Source: Loxodes magnus
Taxonomy: Eukaryota; Ciliophora; Karyorelictea; Loxodida; Loxodidae
Reading direction: 5' to 3'
DNA length: 64,000 nt
NCBI GenBank assembly: GCA_946699065.1
Contig: CAMPDV010000099.1
Span: 1 to 64,000, forward strand
A program made the position numbers and the translations under genes. Below are positions 49,701 through 62,653 of the stretch, piece after piece (the stretch's first letter is position 1; every line of letters starts with the position of its first letter). The notes below the pieces were generated by a model. It was given only the letters and a program-made list of their open reading frames with translations, was not told the origin of the DNA and ran no database searches.

Positions 49701-51239
49701 TTATTTTTTTAAAATGAAAGAGAGGAAGCCGATTTAAAATGCCCCTAATTAATTAATTTTAGCTTTTTCTATTTATAAAAAATATTAAAATGTTAGCAAA
49801 ATAAAATAAGTTTTTTTTAAATAAAGCTATTAGTTAATATATAAAAATACTTGTGATAATTAAAAGGTATTAAAATAAGAAATATTATTCTATAAAATTA
49901 ATAGGAAAATACTTTAGAAGGCTGTCTATATTCCTTTATAAAAATAAAATTTATCTTTAACTCAAAAGTTTTCTAAATATCTGCTAAGCTAATTTAATAA
50001 AATGACAAATTGATTTAAGAATTCATAATTATTTAAAGTAAAAGGAAAAAGGTTTGATAACTTAAATTTATAATAATAGAATTGAAAGAACAATAAGAAT
50101 TTCTTATAATTATTAAACTAAGCTATTTCTTATTTAGATTTTATAAGAGGATCTAAAATATTAAATTAGATTAGAATTTTTAATAATGAATTTTACTAAA
50201 TAGAGAAATATAGAAGAAAATTATTTAATAAATTTAGTTTCTTTTAGAATTTTGATGGAATTAATTTATCTTAGATAAAAAATATTTTTCTTATTAAGAA
50301 GATTATTAGAGAAAAAATAAAATAAACACATATTTAAATTCCATGCTAATAAGCAATCTTTCAATTCATTTTTATAATTTATTTTTTAGATCATTTTTTT
50401 AAATCTATTTTTAAACTTATCTTTATTTAAAAATAAGAAGAAAAATACAATATAATTTATTTAGATTGAAGGATTTCATAATTTGCTTAAAACTAAAATT
50501 ATAAAAATAAATCCTATAAATTATCGAATAAAATTTATTTATGACAGTTCACTAAAAGGATAAAATTTAGAAAAATAAATGAAAAAGTATAAAAAGAAAA
50601 CAAAGGTTAATAAGGTAGTCTATTTTTGAGAGTAGGATTTACTTTTAAAATTAAAAAAATAAATCGAAAATTGTATGAATTTTACTAAAGATACAAATAA
50701 CTATAAAATTAATTTTATATGTTAAGAATGATATCATTAATGGTAATATATTAGATGAATTGTAAAAACTACAGAAACCTAATTAAGTAATTTGAGATTA
50801 TTTTTATAAAAATTTAAATTGCCAAGGGATTTAAATGCTAAAAATTTTTAAACAGAAAGCTAGTTATCTCTTTCACTATATTTTTTTACCTCAAGAATTA
50901 AAGTTTTCTAAATAAATACTTGAATTTAGAAAAATTAAAAAATTTTCTAAGGAAAAAGCCAATAAAAAAAAGCTAAATTTAAGCCTTTTGCTTAAAACTA
51001 CAAAAATTAAAAAAAATTTCATAGCTTCGTCATTTATTTTTGTTCTTATATAAATTTAACTCAAAACGAAGGCGAAATTCATAAAAACATTTAATTTTTC
51101 TCCTTTAATTTGTATTTATGAAAAAATCTAAGATTTAATAATTTAACTGCTTAAATTATTTTATCTTAGTTAAAAATATTTCTTAATCTTTAATATCAAA
51201 ATTAAAAAGCAGGAGAGAAAATTATAAAAAATTAATCTT
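49701..51239. other. AT-rich region, coding status unclear
   Basis: Competing open frames on the plus strand (e.g. around 50450-50620 INPINYRIKFIYDSSLKGQN) prevent a confident call. Confidence 0.4.
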
Positions 51240-51827
51240 TTACTTCATTATTTTTCTAAGCTCTACAGCCAATTTTCTAGATAGATCAAATTTATTATTA
51301 TTTCTAAAATTATAACTATTTTTACCAGTATCTGCTTCTTATTCTGGAAATTTAGGGTTTCATTCTAAATATTTGTATCTCAACTAGAATTTTTTGATTT
51401 TAATTTTGATTCTTTTTTATTTTCTTCGTTTTTACTCTACACTTCGCTTTATAAAAACTTTGATTTCTGATTTTTTCTACTTTTTCTGAAGTAAATAATT
51501 AAATGGAACTTCACTCTCTCCTTATTATGGATTTTCATCTTTATCGAAGGTTTCTTTCTTATTATAAAGCAAATTTTAATTATTCCAATGTTAGAACAAG
51601 AAAGAAGTCTAGAATTAATTGCTATAATTGTTGACTCTTTTAATGTATTATTGTTATGAATAAAGAAACTGCTTTCAAATCTTCTAAATTACTTTTTTTG
51701 CTTTGGCTAAAAGAGACCGGATTTCGAAATACCAGTTAATCTTAACTATTTACCTCTTCTTATTTTTAATCGATTGAACTAAAATTTACTGAAATTCATT
51801 GGAATCGGAAAATTTTCTTGGAGGCAT
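51240..51827 (-). CDS. unrecognised small basic protein, 195 residues
   Basis: ATG at 51827 starts MPPRKFSDSNEFQQILVQSI, and the frame (UAR=Gln, UGA=Trp) is unbroken for 195 residues to TAA 51242-51240. It contains SLLAKAKKVIQ, an acidic-to-basic middle (ETFDKDENPQQGESEVPFNY), a strongly basic block (KRSVEQKRRKQKRIKIKIKK) that could be a nuclear-localisation or nucleic-acid-binding segment, and the C-terminus FDLSRKLAVELRKIMK. Composition and GC clearly exceed the flanks. No family recognised. A DNA- or RNA-binding role is a guess from charge only. Confidence 0.6.
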
Positions 51828-53991
51828 AGATCAAGAGAGAAGAATTTTAATCAAAAGAAAATTCTTTCTTTTAATTGGTATTTTGAATTTAAAAACTATC
51901 CTTAAAGGAGATGCTATTCATGTTTAAAGCTATATTAATTAATAGAATTTTTTAATTTAATTTGAATTATAAATTTGGTTAAATGTAAGAGAATAAGTAT
52001 TATGATATTTACTAAATAATTATATCAGCATAATAGATGCTTTAAGATTAAAAAAATTTCCTAACTTTTATTATAGTTTAGTAGCTTATCCTATTTAACT
52101 TTTATCATTTTATACTATGTTTCTGTCATAAAAATAAAAATTTTCTATGTTTGTTTAAGTTTTATCTGACAAATCAATTATCTTGGTTGGAAAAATAGTA
52201 AGTTTATATAATTTATTTATTATGCTTAATTATTTATACTCTAATTAGGTATAACTCACAATGTTCTTTAATTTAGCTTTATTTACTATGTGTTTTAGTC
52301 TCTTAATCTTAATATATCGGTTAGGTTATAAATCTAATTTCAATAAAAAATATAAAGATACTTGAGATTTACATGTATAAACTAAGATAAACTAATAGTA
52401 AAATACTTGCTTATTTAGATAATAATGGGTATATAGCTCTTTATTATAATAGCTCATCAAACAAAGCTTAAAGTTGGAATAAAGTATTAGAACTATCATT
52501 TTTTATTGGTAAATCTTGCTAATTACTATTTTTGAAACTAGGGTAATTAAAATAATACATGACAAAACAAAAATTATTAAGTTTAATGAATTATAAGATA
52601 AAAGTTTAGTTATGAGAACATTAATATAAATATTGGATAAGTTATATATGTCGTATAAGTTGAGGAATGAATAGAGTTTTTGCTTAGAAAAAAGAAATAT
52701 ATATGAATCATTGTAGAGCAGACTAAGTATAAAAATATGAGAAATGAATAATAATGATTTATAAATTAAAAAGACTAATAAACATTTAATATAATAATTA
52801 TTTTAATTGTCCAAAATTAAGAGAATGTTGATATAATGATTAGAGTGATGCTGTAGTCATGGGGATAAGTTTAAAATAAAAAAATGGATTAAAAATTTAG
52901 CTAAATGGAATAATTTAAACATATAATAAACAAGTGCACTCACACTCAAGGATATTAGAAAAGCATTATAAGTTTAAAAAGCTAAATAAGATATCTTTAA
53001 ATTCTCGGAGTATTAAAGTCTTTAAACAAAATGCAAATTGATTTGCTGCAAAGCAAAAGTTAATAGGTAAATTATAAATATTTGCTATAATTGAAGTTTA
53101 GAAAAATATTAAGCAAAATTAAGGAAATTTATACATATCAAAGCTTATAACAATACAACACAGAGTTAAAATAGAAAAAGCAGAATGGGTTCCAACATAA
53201 AATAACTAGAGTTTTAAATATAAATAATGATGCAGGTCAAAATAAATTGAATAAACATTTATACTATGAATTTACCTTATTTACATATAAGATTCCTAAT
53301 TTAATTCTTTATAAATCTATTCTTTAAAAAAATTCTGAGAAAAAGAAATTTAAATTATGAAAACTTTATTTACATTTATTTAGTTTACTTATCACAATTT
53401 TAAATCTAATTTTTTTCAAAGCATTAAAGATCAAGGATAGAGAAATTCTTTTTAATTTCATTTTATTATTATAGTTAAATGTGCTATAGTTAGATAAGCT
53501 GATACTATTTGCTAATAATTTATTAAATTGATATTAGTATCTTCAATAATATAAAGATATTCCTTATGGCTTTATAAATTTCTTATAAATCTAATTTTAT
53601 TTATAGCTTTATTTACTCGCAGTATGATCCTTAAATTTATTCTTCTTTAATTGATAAAAGATTAAATTAATTTAATTAAATTAAAAATAATATAGTTTGC
53701 TTAATAGCTTTGAAGTTTTATGTCTAAACTCAATACACTTCTACTTTTAAGTACTCTTGAAAATGTTGTAGTATTTCTTCTTGTCTCATTAAGATTAGAT
53801 TTACTTGTCTTATTTTCAGTAAGTTTTAGAAAGAATATATTTGTTTTCATGTTTATTTTATTCTGCTTCATGTAGATTTTATTATTCTATCAATTTGAGT
53901 CATATAGTCTTTTTTGCAAAATATTTAATTTATTATGTTTTAATTAATAAATAAATTTAAACTAAAAGAGTTTTTTAATCTTGTTTACATT
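51828..53991. other. AT-rich region, no confident gene
   Basis: No recognised motifs. A weak plus-strand coding-like stretch lies at about 52930-53250. The right end is the 3' flank of the retrotransposon. Confidence 0.45.
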
Positions 53992-56900
53992 TCATCATTT
54001 TTCTTTAATTAGTTCTTCTTTCTATTCATCTTTAGCTTCTTCCTTTTTTGCTTTCTCCATTTCTAGAATCTCAAGTCTCCTTGTCATTAGCTTCTTATGA
54101 AATATTTTGATCTATAAGTCTAAATACTCCAATTTAGACCTTGAAAATGGGTTTAGATATTCTTGATCGTATAGTATAAGGCGCCTTAAGTCATAATTTC
54201 CGATCTTTTCCGATAATCAATTAATTATTTAGAATAGTGCACACATTTAAAGATATGCTCGAAAGTTTCATACTCTCCACACATACAATAGGATTATCAA
54301 TGGGGTAATGACGATCTTAAAGATCCTTACGGAAATTATAAGTTTAGGTTCTAAGTCTATATATACTGATAATTTTTCGTCTATACTATTTGTTTAATTT
54401 AGTATAAGTAATTTGTGGAAATTGTTAAAGATTACCAAATTATTCAGTATATACTTTAGCTGTTTTCATTCTCATAAATTTTTTAGTAGCTACTTTGTAG
54501 AAATATTGTTGTATTTTTTCTCTTACATGTTTAGTAAAAGTTTTAAGATTGGTATTATTCTATTAATTCTGCAGATCGATATTATAAAGGTCTGATAATT
54601 GCTACACTTAATCGTAGTATTGAAATCCTTTTTTCCATATATTAATGAAAAGAGAGCCTATTGTTGATCTTGGAAAATCAATACTTTCTTATTTAATTTT
54701 ATGGTAGAATCTGAAGAATTTTATAGCCATAATGAGCTTAAAGGGTAATCAATTCAGGTCTATATAACATGATTCATTAAATGTTGAAGTTGCTACTTAA
54801 AAAGCTTTTCTTGAAATTAATCTCATGCTGGATTCTATTCTGTTCAGAACTCCAGTTACTTCTTTTTGAATACTTCATGGTACTAAGTCTCCTCCATATT
54901 CTGCTTTAGGTAATGTAAAAAGTCTACATAAAGTTTTAAAATGTCAAGGAGTTACATTCTTATATCTCATCAGTTAAAAAACAGCTTTCTTCATTGCAGC
55001 TATATATTTGAATGCAACTTCTTTGCAATGGGGATTCAAGTTCTTCTTCTGATGTAGAATAACTCCTAAATATGTTACTTGTTCTTTTTAAGCAATTGGT
55101 TAATTTCCTAATCATAAATTTAAAATTTATTATTTCTGATTCTCTTTAGAAATTAGATTCATTCAGATTTGGTAACATTAATCTTTAAATGTGTTCATGC
55201 AAAAACTTTATTTGCTTCATTTATTAAATTCTACATCTACTTTGCAGATTTGGAAAGAAGAATAAGATTATCTGCCCATCCTCTACAAGCGAAGCTAATA
55301 CTTGAATCCTGGCATTTAAATCCCAATTAGTTACTTTTACTTTCCAGATATCTAATTACTATATCATAATACAATAATGCTAAAACTGGTCCATGAGAAC
55401 TTCCTTACATAACTCCATTGTTGAATTATAAAGTTCTGGTGCTCTTACCATCTATGATAAATGAAGAATTTAGGTTTTTATAAAACGATTCTAATGCTAT
55501 TATTATTCCAAGTGGTAGTTTAATTCTCTTAAGTTAATCAAACAAGAGTCTTCTTTCTATTGAGTCAAACATTTTTTCAACGTCTATCAGTGTTGCTATC
55601 AATTTAGTCTTACCTTTAGCACATTTCCGATAGTTATCAATTATTTGTTATATTATTCAAATTTATTAAGTTTTTTAACTGTTTTTCATAAATCCCATTT
55701 ATGAAGGGTGAATCAAATTTCTCTAATAAATCAGATTGTATAGTCTTCTTGTTAAAGCTTTATCATATAGTTTTAGAATAGTATTAATAAGAGAAATAGG
55801 TCGTCAGTTTTTCCAATCATCTTTATTTCCTTTTTTAAATATTGGAATTATCACCGATATATTTAATTCCTAAGGGATTCTTCCAAGTCTTAGCATATTA
55901 TTCAGAAAAGAATGAAGAATTATTAATAAATATTATCCACCATATTTTAGAAGTTCGCCTTTTATTCCATCTGGACCAGCTGCTTTTCCATTCGGAATTT
56001 CTTTTATAATTTCTTATATTTCTTTTATGGTAAAAAGATAAAATCCTTACAAATACGAGAGTGGATAATCTTTAATTTCTTAAATATTATCGTATATTTT
56101 ATCTATTCTTGAGTTAGATTAGAATGCTTGTTAAAAACACAATTTTCCCATGATTCAATGAATTTATTTTTGATTTCTTAATTAAAGTTCATAGTATTTC
56201 TCTTCAAAGGATTTAGAATTTTCTTAGCTTGTGAAAAAATTTCCTTAGAATCTCCATTAAGAAGTAGAAATTTCTTTTTTGCTTTGTTCTTTTTAAATTT
56301 TCATAGATTATACTTGAAGTCTTTCCAAAGTCGTTTTGCTTCCTCATGAAGATTAGCTACTTGCTAGTTTATTCTTCCAAATTTTACGTGAGCTTCCTTA
56401 TATTCTGAGTTAGCTCTTTTTGCCTCTATATATTTCTTTGTGAGAGCTCGAGGAAGTTTGTTATAATTTGAGTCTGGAATAAACGAACCTAATGTTTGAT
56501 CAGCATTGTCTTAAATATTCCTTTTGATACATTCATATTAATCTTCAAGATTATCTTAATCTATTTAAAAGAATTCTAGATAAGTTTGTAGGAAAGATTC
56601 TTAATATTTTTGCCTATCTATTGCATCTTATAACCTATTTATTTTATATTTTCTCTGAATTATCTTTTCCCAATATACTATAGAATTATTGATAAAGTCG
56701 ACAGTGATTGGAATATGATCAGAAAATAAACTATTATTATGAGCAGTGAAATTTGCAAACTAATTAACGTTCAAATGGTTGTTTATAATGATATAATCAT
56801 TACAATACGTTTTTCCTGTTCCTTTGTGAATACATGTATTAATGTTGCTATCATTCACTATCTCAAGATCGTTTTATATTAAGAATTCTTATAGTCTAAT

Positions 56901-57356
56901 GTTATTATCATAAGCATTTTCAGGATTATCACTGAAACCTTATAAAAGAGCATTGAAATCTCCCATTAGTATATGTGGATTATCATTATATAAATTCAGC
57001 AATTTATTTAGTTGTTCATAAGCTAAATCTTTAACATCTTAACTTTTTCCATTATCGGGCATGTAATAAGACGTGATTAAAATATTATCCAGTTTAATTG
57101 TTATGAATCTATTTATTTCTTTTTCAACTTATATATGTATTTCTGTACTATTAAATTCTTCTCCTACAATTAATTATACACCTCCTCCTTTTCCTGAGTT
57201 CTTAAAATATGTTTTAAATCCATTTATCAATATTGGAGGAAAGTGATCTTTTTATCAGGTTTCGTTTATTGATAAAATATCTATACTGCTATCTCTGATA
57301 AATTCTTCAATATTCAAGCACTTGCTCGCTATTCCATTAATATTTATATGTCCCAT
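53992..57356 (-). pseudogene. retrotransposon ORF2: endonuclease / reverse transcriptase, frameshifted
   Basis: Target-primed reverse transcription enzyme. ATG 57356 follows ORF1 by two bases. Residues 1-240 are an exonuclease-endonuclease-phosphatase domain: NGIASK, the NETW motif (Trp is TGA), GGGVQLIV, ILMGDFNA and SDHIPI near its end. The frame is unbroken for 400 codons. After a shift near 56145 the reverse transcriptase follows: GKAAGPDGIKGELLK, NWRPISLINTILKLYDK (Trp is TGA), IDVEKMFDSIERRLL, NNGVMQGSSHGPVLALLYYD, and the catalytic box WADN where YADD is usual. Further frame changes fall between 55280 and 54280, and another after the zinc knuckle CGEYETFEHIFKC. It ends MEKAKKEEAKDEQKEE then tandem TGA TGA at 53997-53992. 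At least three frameshifts make it inactive as it stands, unless they are assembly errors. Confidence 0.85.
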
Positions 57357-57358
57357 CT

Positions 57359-59833
57359 TTATTTTTTAAATTTATTAGTCCTTTCTAATTTTTTCCGAAC
57401 CTGCAGATAGACCACTTTCGTAAATGCAAATGCTTTTCTATCCTTATTGGTTAATATAAATATGTACTAATCTTTTCCATACTCAGGATGTTAATGAAAA
57501 TATTGTATCAAAATATATATTACTTACGTCGTATATTTTTTAAGTAGCTTTCTATCTATATCAATTTTACTTTTCACACTATTACATGTACCTTATTCTA
57601 AATCTTAAGTAACTGTGACATATCTACCTTATATATTGTACATTTCGTACTATGGACGTCTTCAAGTTTCGGATTTAATAAACTTTTAAAGTTATAGACT
57701 AGTCAGATTGAAATAACATATTATTTAATCGCACTCTTTTTTATTATTATGTTTACTCATACGTTTTGCTGGCGGAATTGTTTTATCTTCTTCTTCATGT
57801 TTCCTTTTAAGAATATTAAGATTAATATTGGAAGATAAGGTTTAATTCTGATAAATAGCATCGATCGAATCTGTTTATCTTTATTAATCTTTTTTTCATC
57901 TTTTAGTAGAATAATTAAATATATCTGTTTTCAAATTTTAATTAAGTTTTTAAAACTCTTCCATTTTTATCTCAAGTGTCTACATATTTTGGGTACTTTA
58001 AATGAATTTTAAGTTGAGTTAGTGATATTAATGCTATAGTAAAACAAAATCTTCATCTGGCAATTTTATTTGACAGTATTAGTTATTATGTTATGTTATA
58101 ATAGTATTAGTTTATGCTTCCTATTAATTATTTTAAGTTTACATTAACTTGTCTTGCTTGATTATATTTGCTTGAGTAAATTTTTGACACAAAAAAGCTG
58201 TTTATTATTTATTTATATTATCTGTTTAGACAATACTATCCTTTGTTTAAATATTTCCATATAATGTCTAAGTTTATGCATCTACAAATTACTTCTTCTA
58301 AAATAATTCTTTATACATTTGAATTTCCTTATTTTTTAATATAATTTAATTTTGAAAAGCTATATTTATTTCATAGTTTTATTATCTTTACTTATCTAAT
58401 TCGATTTTAAAAGTTAAAATTTCCATTTAAGCTTTCTATTCTTAATCTATAAATTACTTATTTTAGTTTTATAATTTTTAATATTAAGAATATAACTCTT
58501 GGAGTTAAATTTCGATTATTATTTTTTATTAGGTAATTTGTTGAAGTAAATATTAGTTCTATTCTAATATAGTCTATTGATATCCTAGCTAAGTTTTATT
58601 TAGAAAGTTATCTATTTCAATCTAAGTAAAATTTCTAATTTTATTAAAGTTTTGGCATAGTGAATTATTTGCTCCTATCATTTAAGCTTAAGTAAAGCTT
58701 TAATTAGCATTGGCTTCAATTTGAATCTCTTAATTAGATTATATTTCATCTATTGAATTGACTTAATTCTCATAGTTTTTCTATTATATCTAAATTTCTT
58801 GAACTATATTAATTATTTCATCTGTTTAAACTATTTAGTTACTGTAATAAGTGGAGAAGTTTGTTTAAGTAATTTTATGAACTAGTTATTTTGATAGCAT
58901 TTTTTTGTGATATTGCTATATATCAGATTTGATTGACTAAAAATAGTTCTATAATTGTTTATATTTCTAATAAATTTTATTTATATAAGTTTTATAATAT
59001 ATTATAGATATTTCTTAGTTACTTATCAATGTTTCAATATCTCACTCATATTTTGCTTTTATATTAATTAGCATTTCATTTAATTATTGGTTCTTATCTA
59101 TAAGTCTTTATATATTATGTTTAAGTTCTTTTATTTCTAAGGTAAATAAATTCTCATTAGACTAATTAATTATTTGATTTTATATTACATTTCTTAAATC
59201 AGCAGTTTAATTTTAAGGTTGTTTACTCTGAAGATCAGGTAAATAATGATTATTTGAATTATCGGGATTAGTAATATTATTTTATTTCTGACTAATTTCG
59301 TTATTTGAAATTTAATAGAATTGTTACTTAGTATTATTCAAAAATGAATCTTAAGTTTATGTTATTTTTGACTACCATAAAAGGATATCTTTATTTGAAT
59401 TTTAATTAGGATTTGAAGGTATATCTTTTGAATTCTAACTATCTAAGATAATATCTTATTTTTGGAAAGATTTCTTAGGTAATCGTTTCGTATCTTTCGC
59501 AGTATTATTTTAGGCGGTTAATCTGTTCATCTATTTATAGGTTGATTTCACTTTCATAATACGCTACAATTAATATCCACGTTGAAGAGAGTTCCTAAGT
59601 AGTTTTAATGGAACACGTATGAATTTGTTTTCCGGTTTTTGACTACAATTTTTAAGTAGTTGTCTTAATAAATTCATTATTAGGTTTACTTATTTAATTT
59701 GTAGTTACTCCAAATCTTTCGTTTGAAGATTTTAATGCACCTGCCTATGCTTTTCCTATGAATTTGCAGCTTCTTTTAAATTAATTAAAGAAGAATCACT
59801 ATTAAAAACTAGTGAATTCTATATTTCGTCCAT
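57359..59833 (-). CDS. retrotransposon ORF1: Gln/Asn-rich coiled-coil protein, intact
   Basis: ATG 59833 to TAA 57361-57359 is 825 codons with no frame change when TAA/TAG are Gln and TGA is Trp. Gln is the most abundant residue, mostly from TAA. The N-terminal third is Ser/Asn/Gln-rich and disordered-looking; residues about 230-560 are long helices (EIKELKHNIQRLIDKNQQLN, LTFKIELDKQ) typical of coiled coil. A basic nuclear-signal-like block follows (LKRKHEEEDKTIPPAKRMS). The last 130 residues look folded (KSETWRRPQYEMYNIQGRYV, HPEYGKDQYIFILTNKDRKA). In-frame TGA sits in KYEWDIETL and SETWRRP, both sensible as Trp. The role is probably nucleic-acid binding and chaperoning, as for other LINE ORF1 proteins. 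No zinc knuckle seen. The stop precedes the ORF2 ATG by two bases, so ORF2 is probably made by reinitiation or readthrough. Confidence 0.8.
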
Positions 59834-60024
59834 TTTTTTTCTAGATCAAACTTATTATTATTTGCAAAATTTATAGATAAGCAAATAGATTTTTTAATTG
59901 AGCTTATCTAAAAGAGGTTCCAAGTGTGATGCAATTCGGCTTCTAAAATATATAAAAGAAAATTTTAAAATATAAACTTGAAGATTGGAAATAATATCAT
60001 TACATAAAAATAGCGAATTTTATA

Positions 60025-60400
60025 TTTAGGGGTAATTCTTCATTTAAAAAAAGATTTAATTAACTACTGCAAAAAGTATCAATCAATTATCTGTCTGCTA
60101 TTAAAAAGGCGTTATTTACATTATCAAGGTATAAAAATGTGACAACCTTGATACTTCAAGTCATGTGCAGAATTTTTAAGCTCTCTAAAGCAGAATATGT
60201 TAGTGAACTAGTACCTTGTCTACTAAAATGAATTACTGCTATATTAATAAAATTGATAAAAACATGAGATTGATAGCAAGAAAAGCCTTTAAAGTACCTG
60301 AAAATACTTTTTATGAATCTTAACTAATGCCATTTAAGCATATTATGATTCTGTGGTTTTTTAGATTTTTTTATAAAATATGATAAGAAAGTATAAATGT
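60025..60400 (+). pseudogene. decayed retrotransposon ORF2 fragment, plus strand
   Basis: The plus strand matches the reverse complement of about 54700-55080: TAGGGGTAATTCTTCAT (LGVILH block), AAAAATGTGACAACCTTGA, AAAGCAGAATATG (KAEYG block) and ATGCCATTTAAGCATATTATG. Frames are broken. It lies head to head with the element on the other strand. Confidence 0.75.
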
Positions 60401-61040
60401 TCTCTAGTTAGCAATAGGATCCTCTTTTAAGAATAACTGGCAAGAAGAATCTAATATAGAGATTAAGTAGGAAGAATATTTGAATTTTACGAAATAGATA
60501 TTAATGATTAGAAATATAATAGCAGCATAAATAATTTTACGAAATTTGCTAAAAGTAAGATTCAACATAAATTTATGAAACAACTCAAAGACTTAAAAGG
60601 CACTCACTGTAAAGATATTTATATAATAATTAGAGAAATAATATTAATTCCCGTTAATTTCTTATTCAAAATTAAATAATAGTTTGAAAAGTTGTATATG
60701 CAAATTAAGAATTTATAACTAAAAATTTAGCAAAGATCTTTAAGATAGACATTATTTAATTGAGAATCCCTATCATGTATGTGGAAAATTTAATTAATTT
60801 GAATATATTCAGGTTTACGATTGCTATATAAATATGTGAGAATGGATAATAGCAAAGATTGAATAATGCGAATTAGAAGATTAATAACATATGACCAAAA
60901 TTATATAAATCAATTTCCAAAAGATAAATTAAATACATTAATTTGCAAATAAAAATTTTCCATAAAATTTTGCTTAAAAGAAGATTAGATATATTCAAAT
61001 TGGAAAATACGAATGATAAGAAAATTACAACTAAGGGAAA

Positions 61041-61283
61041 ATGGGTTAAAGAACAAGGAAAAGAGAGAATTATAAAAGTGAGGAAGAAAAAGAGGAACAA
61101 GAAGAACAAGAAGAGCTAGTGGAAAATTAGAAGGAATAAACTGATGATGAAGATGGTCTAGCTGAAGAAGAGAATGAAAATGAAAGCATGAAGAGTTTAA
61201 AAAATTTAAAATAGCATTATAACATCATTAATAGAAAGAAGTAATTCCAACAATGAAAAGATATCACAAGACCTTTTAGTTAA
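61041..61283 (+). CDS. short highly acidic ORF, likely tail of a retrotransposon copy
   Basis: ATG 61041 to TAA 61283, 80 residues. After a basic start (MGQRTRKRENYK) it is Glu/Asp-dominated: SEEEKEEQEEQEELVENQ, TDDEDGLAEEENENES, ending QFQQWKDITRPF with the Trp as TGA. It resembles, in charge only, the MEKAKKEEAKDEQKEE tail of ORF2 and may be the 3' part of the plus-strand copy that begins at 60025. Could also be an independent small gene. Confidence 0.4.
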
Positions 61284-61899
61284 ATTTAAATTTAATTATT
61301 TATTATAAATTAAAAAAAGAATAAAGAGAAAAACATAATGCCTGTTAGTTTAGTTAAATGAAAATTACTATTCATTTATTCATATTTAATCTATTTTTTC
61401 AATATGTAAGATAAATGAAGATATATAAAATTTTAAAATAAATGACTATTTTGATTTAAATTTTATGTTATATAAATTTTAAAAAATTAGTTATTTGATT
61501 ATAACATCATATCAAGCAATAATTAAATCAATTTTTGATATCGTACTTTTAAATTTAATTGCTATTGGTTTTTTTAATTTTCAATTTTAAATAAATTTTT
61601 AAATTAAAAGATATTTATTTTTTGGCAAATATCAATATTAAAATATTTTAGACATCTAAGTTGCCTTTATCACAATTAAAATTAGAAGCAAATTTGATTT
61701 ATAAAAGTAGAATAGTAAATATATAATAGTTAAAAAAATCTAGTATAATTTTAATTTATATTTAAAAATAAATTAAAAATACTTAATTATATAGAGTAAT
61801 AAATAATTAATCTTAAAATTTATAATATTTTATAAATGTTCTATTTAAAAATAATAAAAGAAAACATTTTTTAAATAAAGAATTAATTTATAAATAAAT
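61284..61899. other. AT-rich region, no gene seen
   Basis: Nearly pure AT-rich DNA between two retrotransposon fragments. Confidence 0.5.
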
Positions 61900-62620
61900 A
61901 GCATTATTTTATTTTCTTAGCATTGTTGTATTATTACATTGTAATTAGATATTTGGAAAATAAAATATCTAATGGGATTTAAACGCCAGGGCTTGAGTGT
62001 TAATTTTCTTGCAGAAAATTGGCGATTATCTGATATTTCTTTTTAAATAGACAAAGTAATTGTAGAATTTAATAGCTTTTGCATTAACTCACTTAAAGAC
62101 AAATGCTATTAAATCTGGAAGCATCTTATTTATAAAGAAGCATTAGAAATAATAAATCTTAAATTTATGATTAGAAAATTAACCTATTATTTAAAAAAAC
62201 AAATCACATATCTAGGAGTTATTCTACATCAGAAGAAGAATTTAATTTCCATTGCGAAGAAATCGCATTCAAATATATAGTTACAATGAAAAAAGCAGTT
62301 TTTTAACTAATAAGATATAAGAATGTGATTCCTTGACATTTTAAAACTCTATGCAGACTTTTTATTTTAACTAAAGCAGAATATGGAGAAGAAATAGTAT
62401 CATGAAGTATTAAAAAAGGAGTAACTGAATTTTGAATAAAATTAAATCAAGTATAAGAATGATTTCAAAGAAATAATTTTTAAGTATCAATTTCAACATT
62501 TAATGAATCATGCTATATAGACCGGAATTATTACCTTTTAAGCACATTATGACTCTAAAATTTTATAGATTCTTCAATAAAATGAAATATTTATAATATA
62601 TTAATGTGACGTTGCCTTTA
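61900..62620 (+). pseudogene. decayed retrotransposon ORF2 fragment, plus strand
   Basis: From the GFKCQD/FACRGW region of the reverse transcriptase (about 61975, GGATTTAAACGCCAGGGCTT) onward it matches the reverse complement of about 55320-54660, including QITYLGVILHQKKNL, MKKAVFQLIRYKNV and TFNESCYIDRN. Frames are broken in several places and the catalytic box is unreadable. Confidence 0.75.
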
Positions 62621-62653
62621 TTTGACTTATTACTTATTAGTTTATAAAAAATC

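Larger units (their letters stand above)
53992..59833 (-). mobile_element. near-complete non-LTR (LINE-type) retrotransposon
   Basis: Two adjacent minus-strand ORFs, ORF1 (59833-57359) and ORF2 (57356-53992), separated by two bases, make up the element. ORF2 carries an apurinic-type endonuclease and a reverse transcriptase. I see no long terminal repeats, no clear poly-A tail and no clear target-site duplication. ORF1 is intact while ORF2 has a few frameshifts. Related fragments lie at 10451-11420, 60025-60400, 61900-62620 and 63425-64000. Confidence 0.85.
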
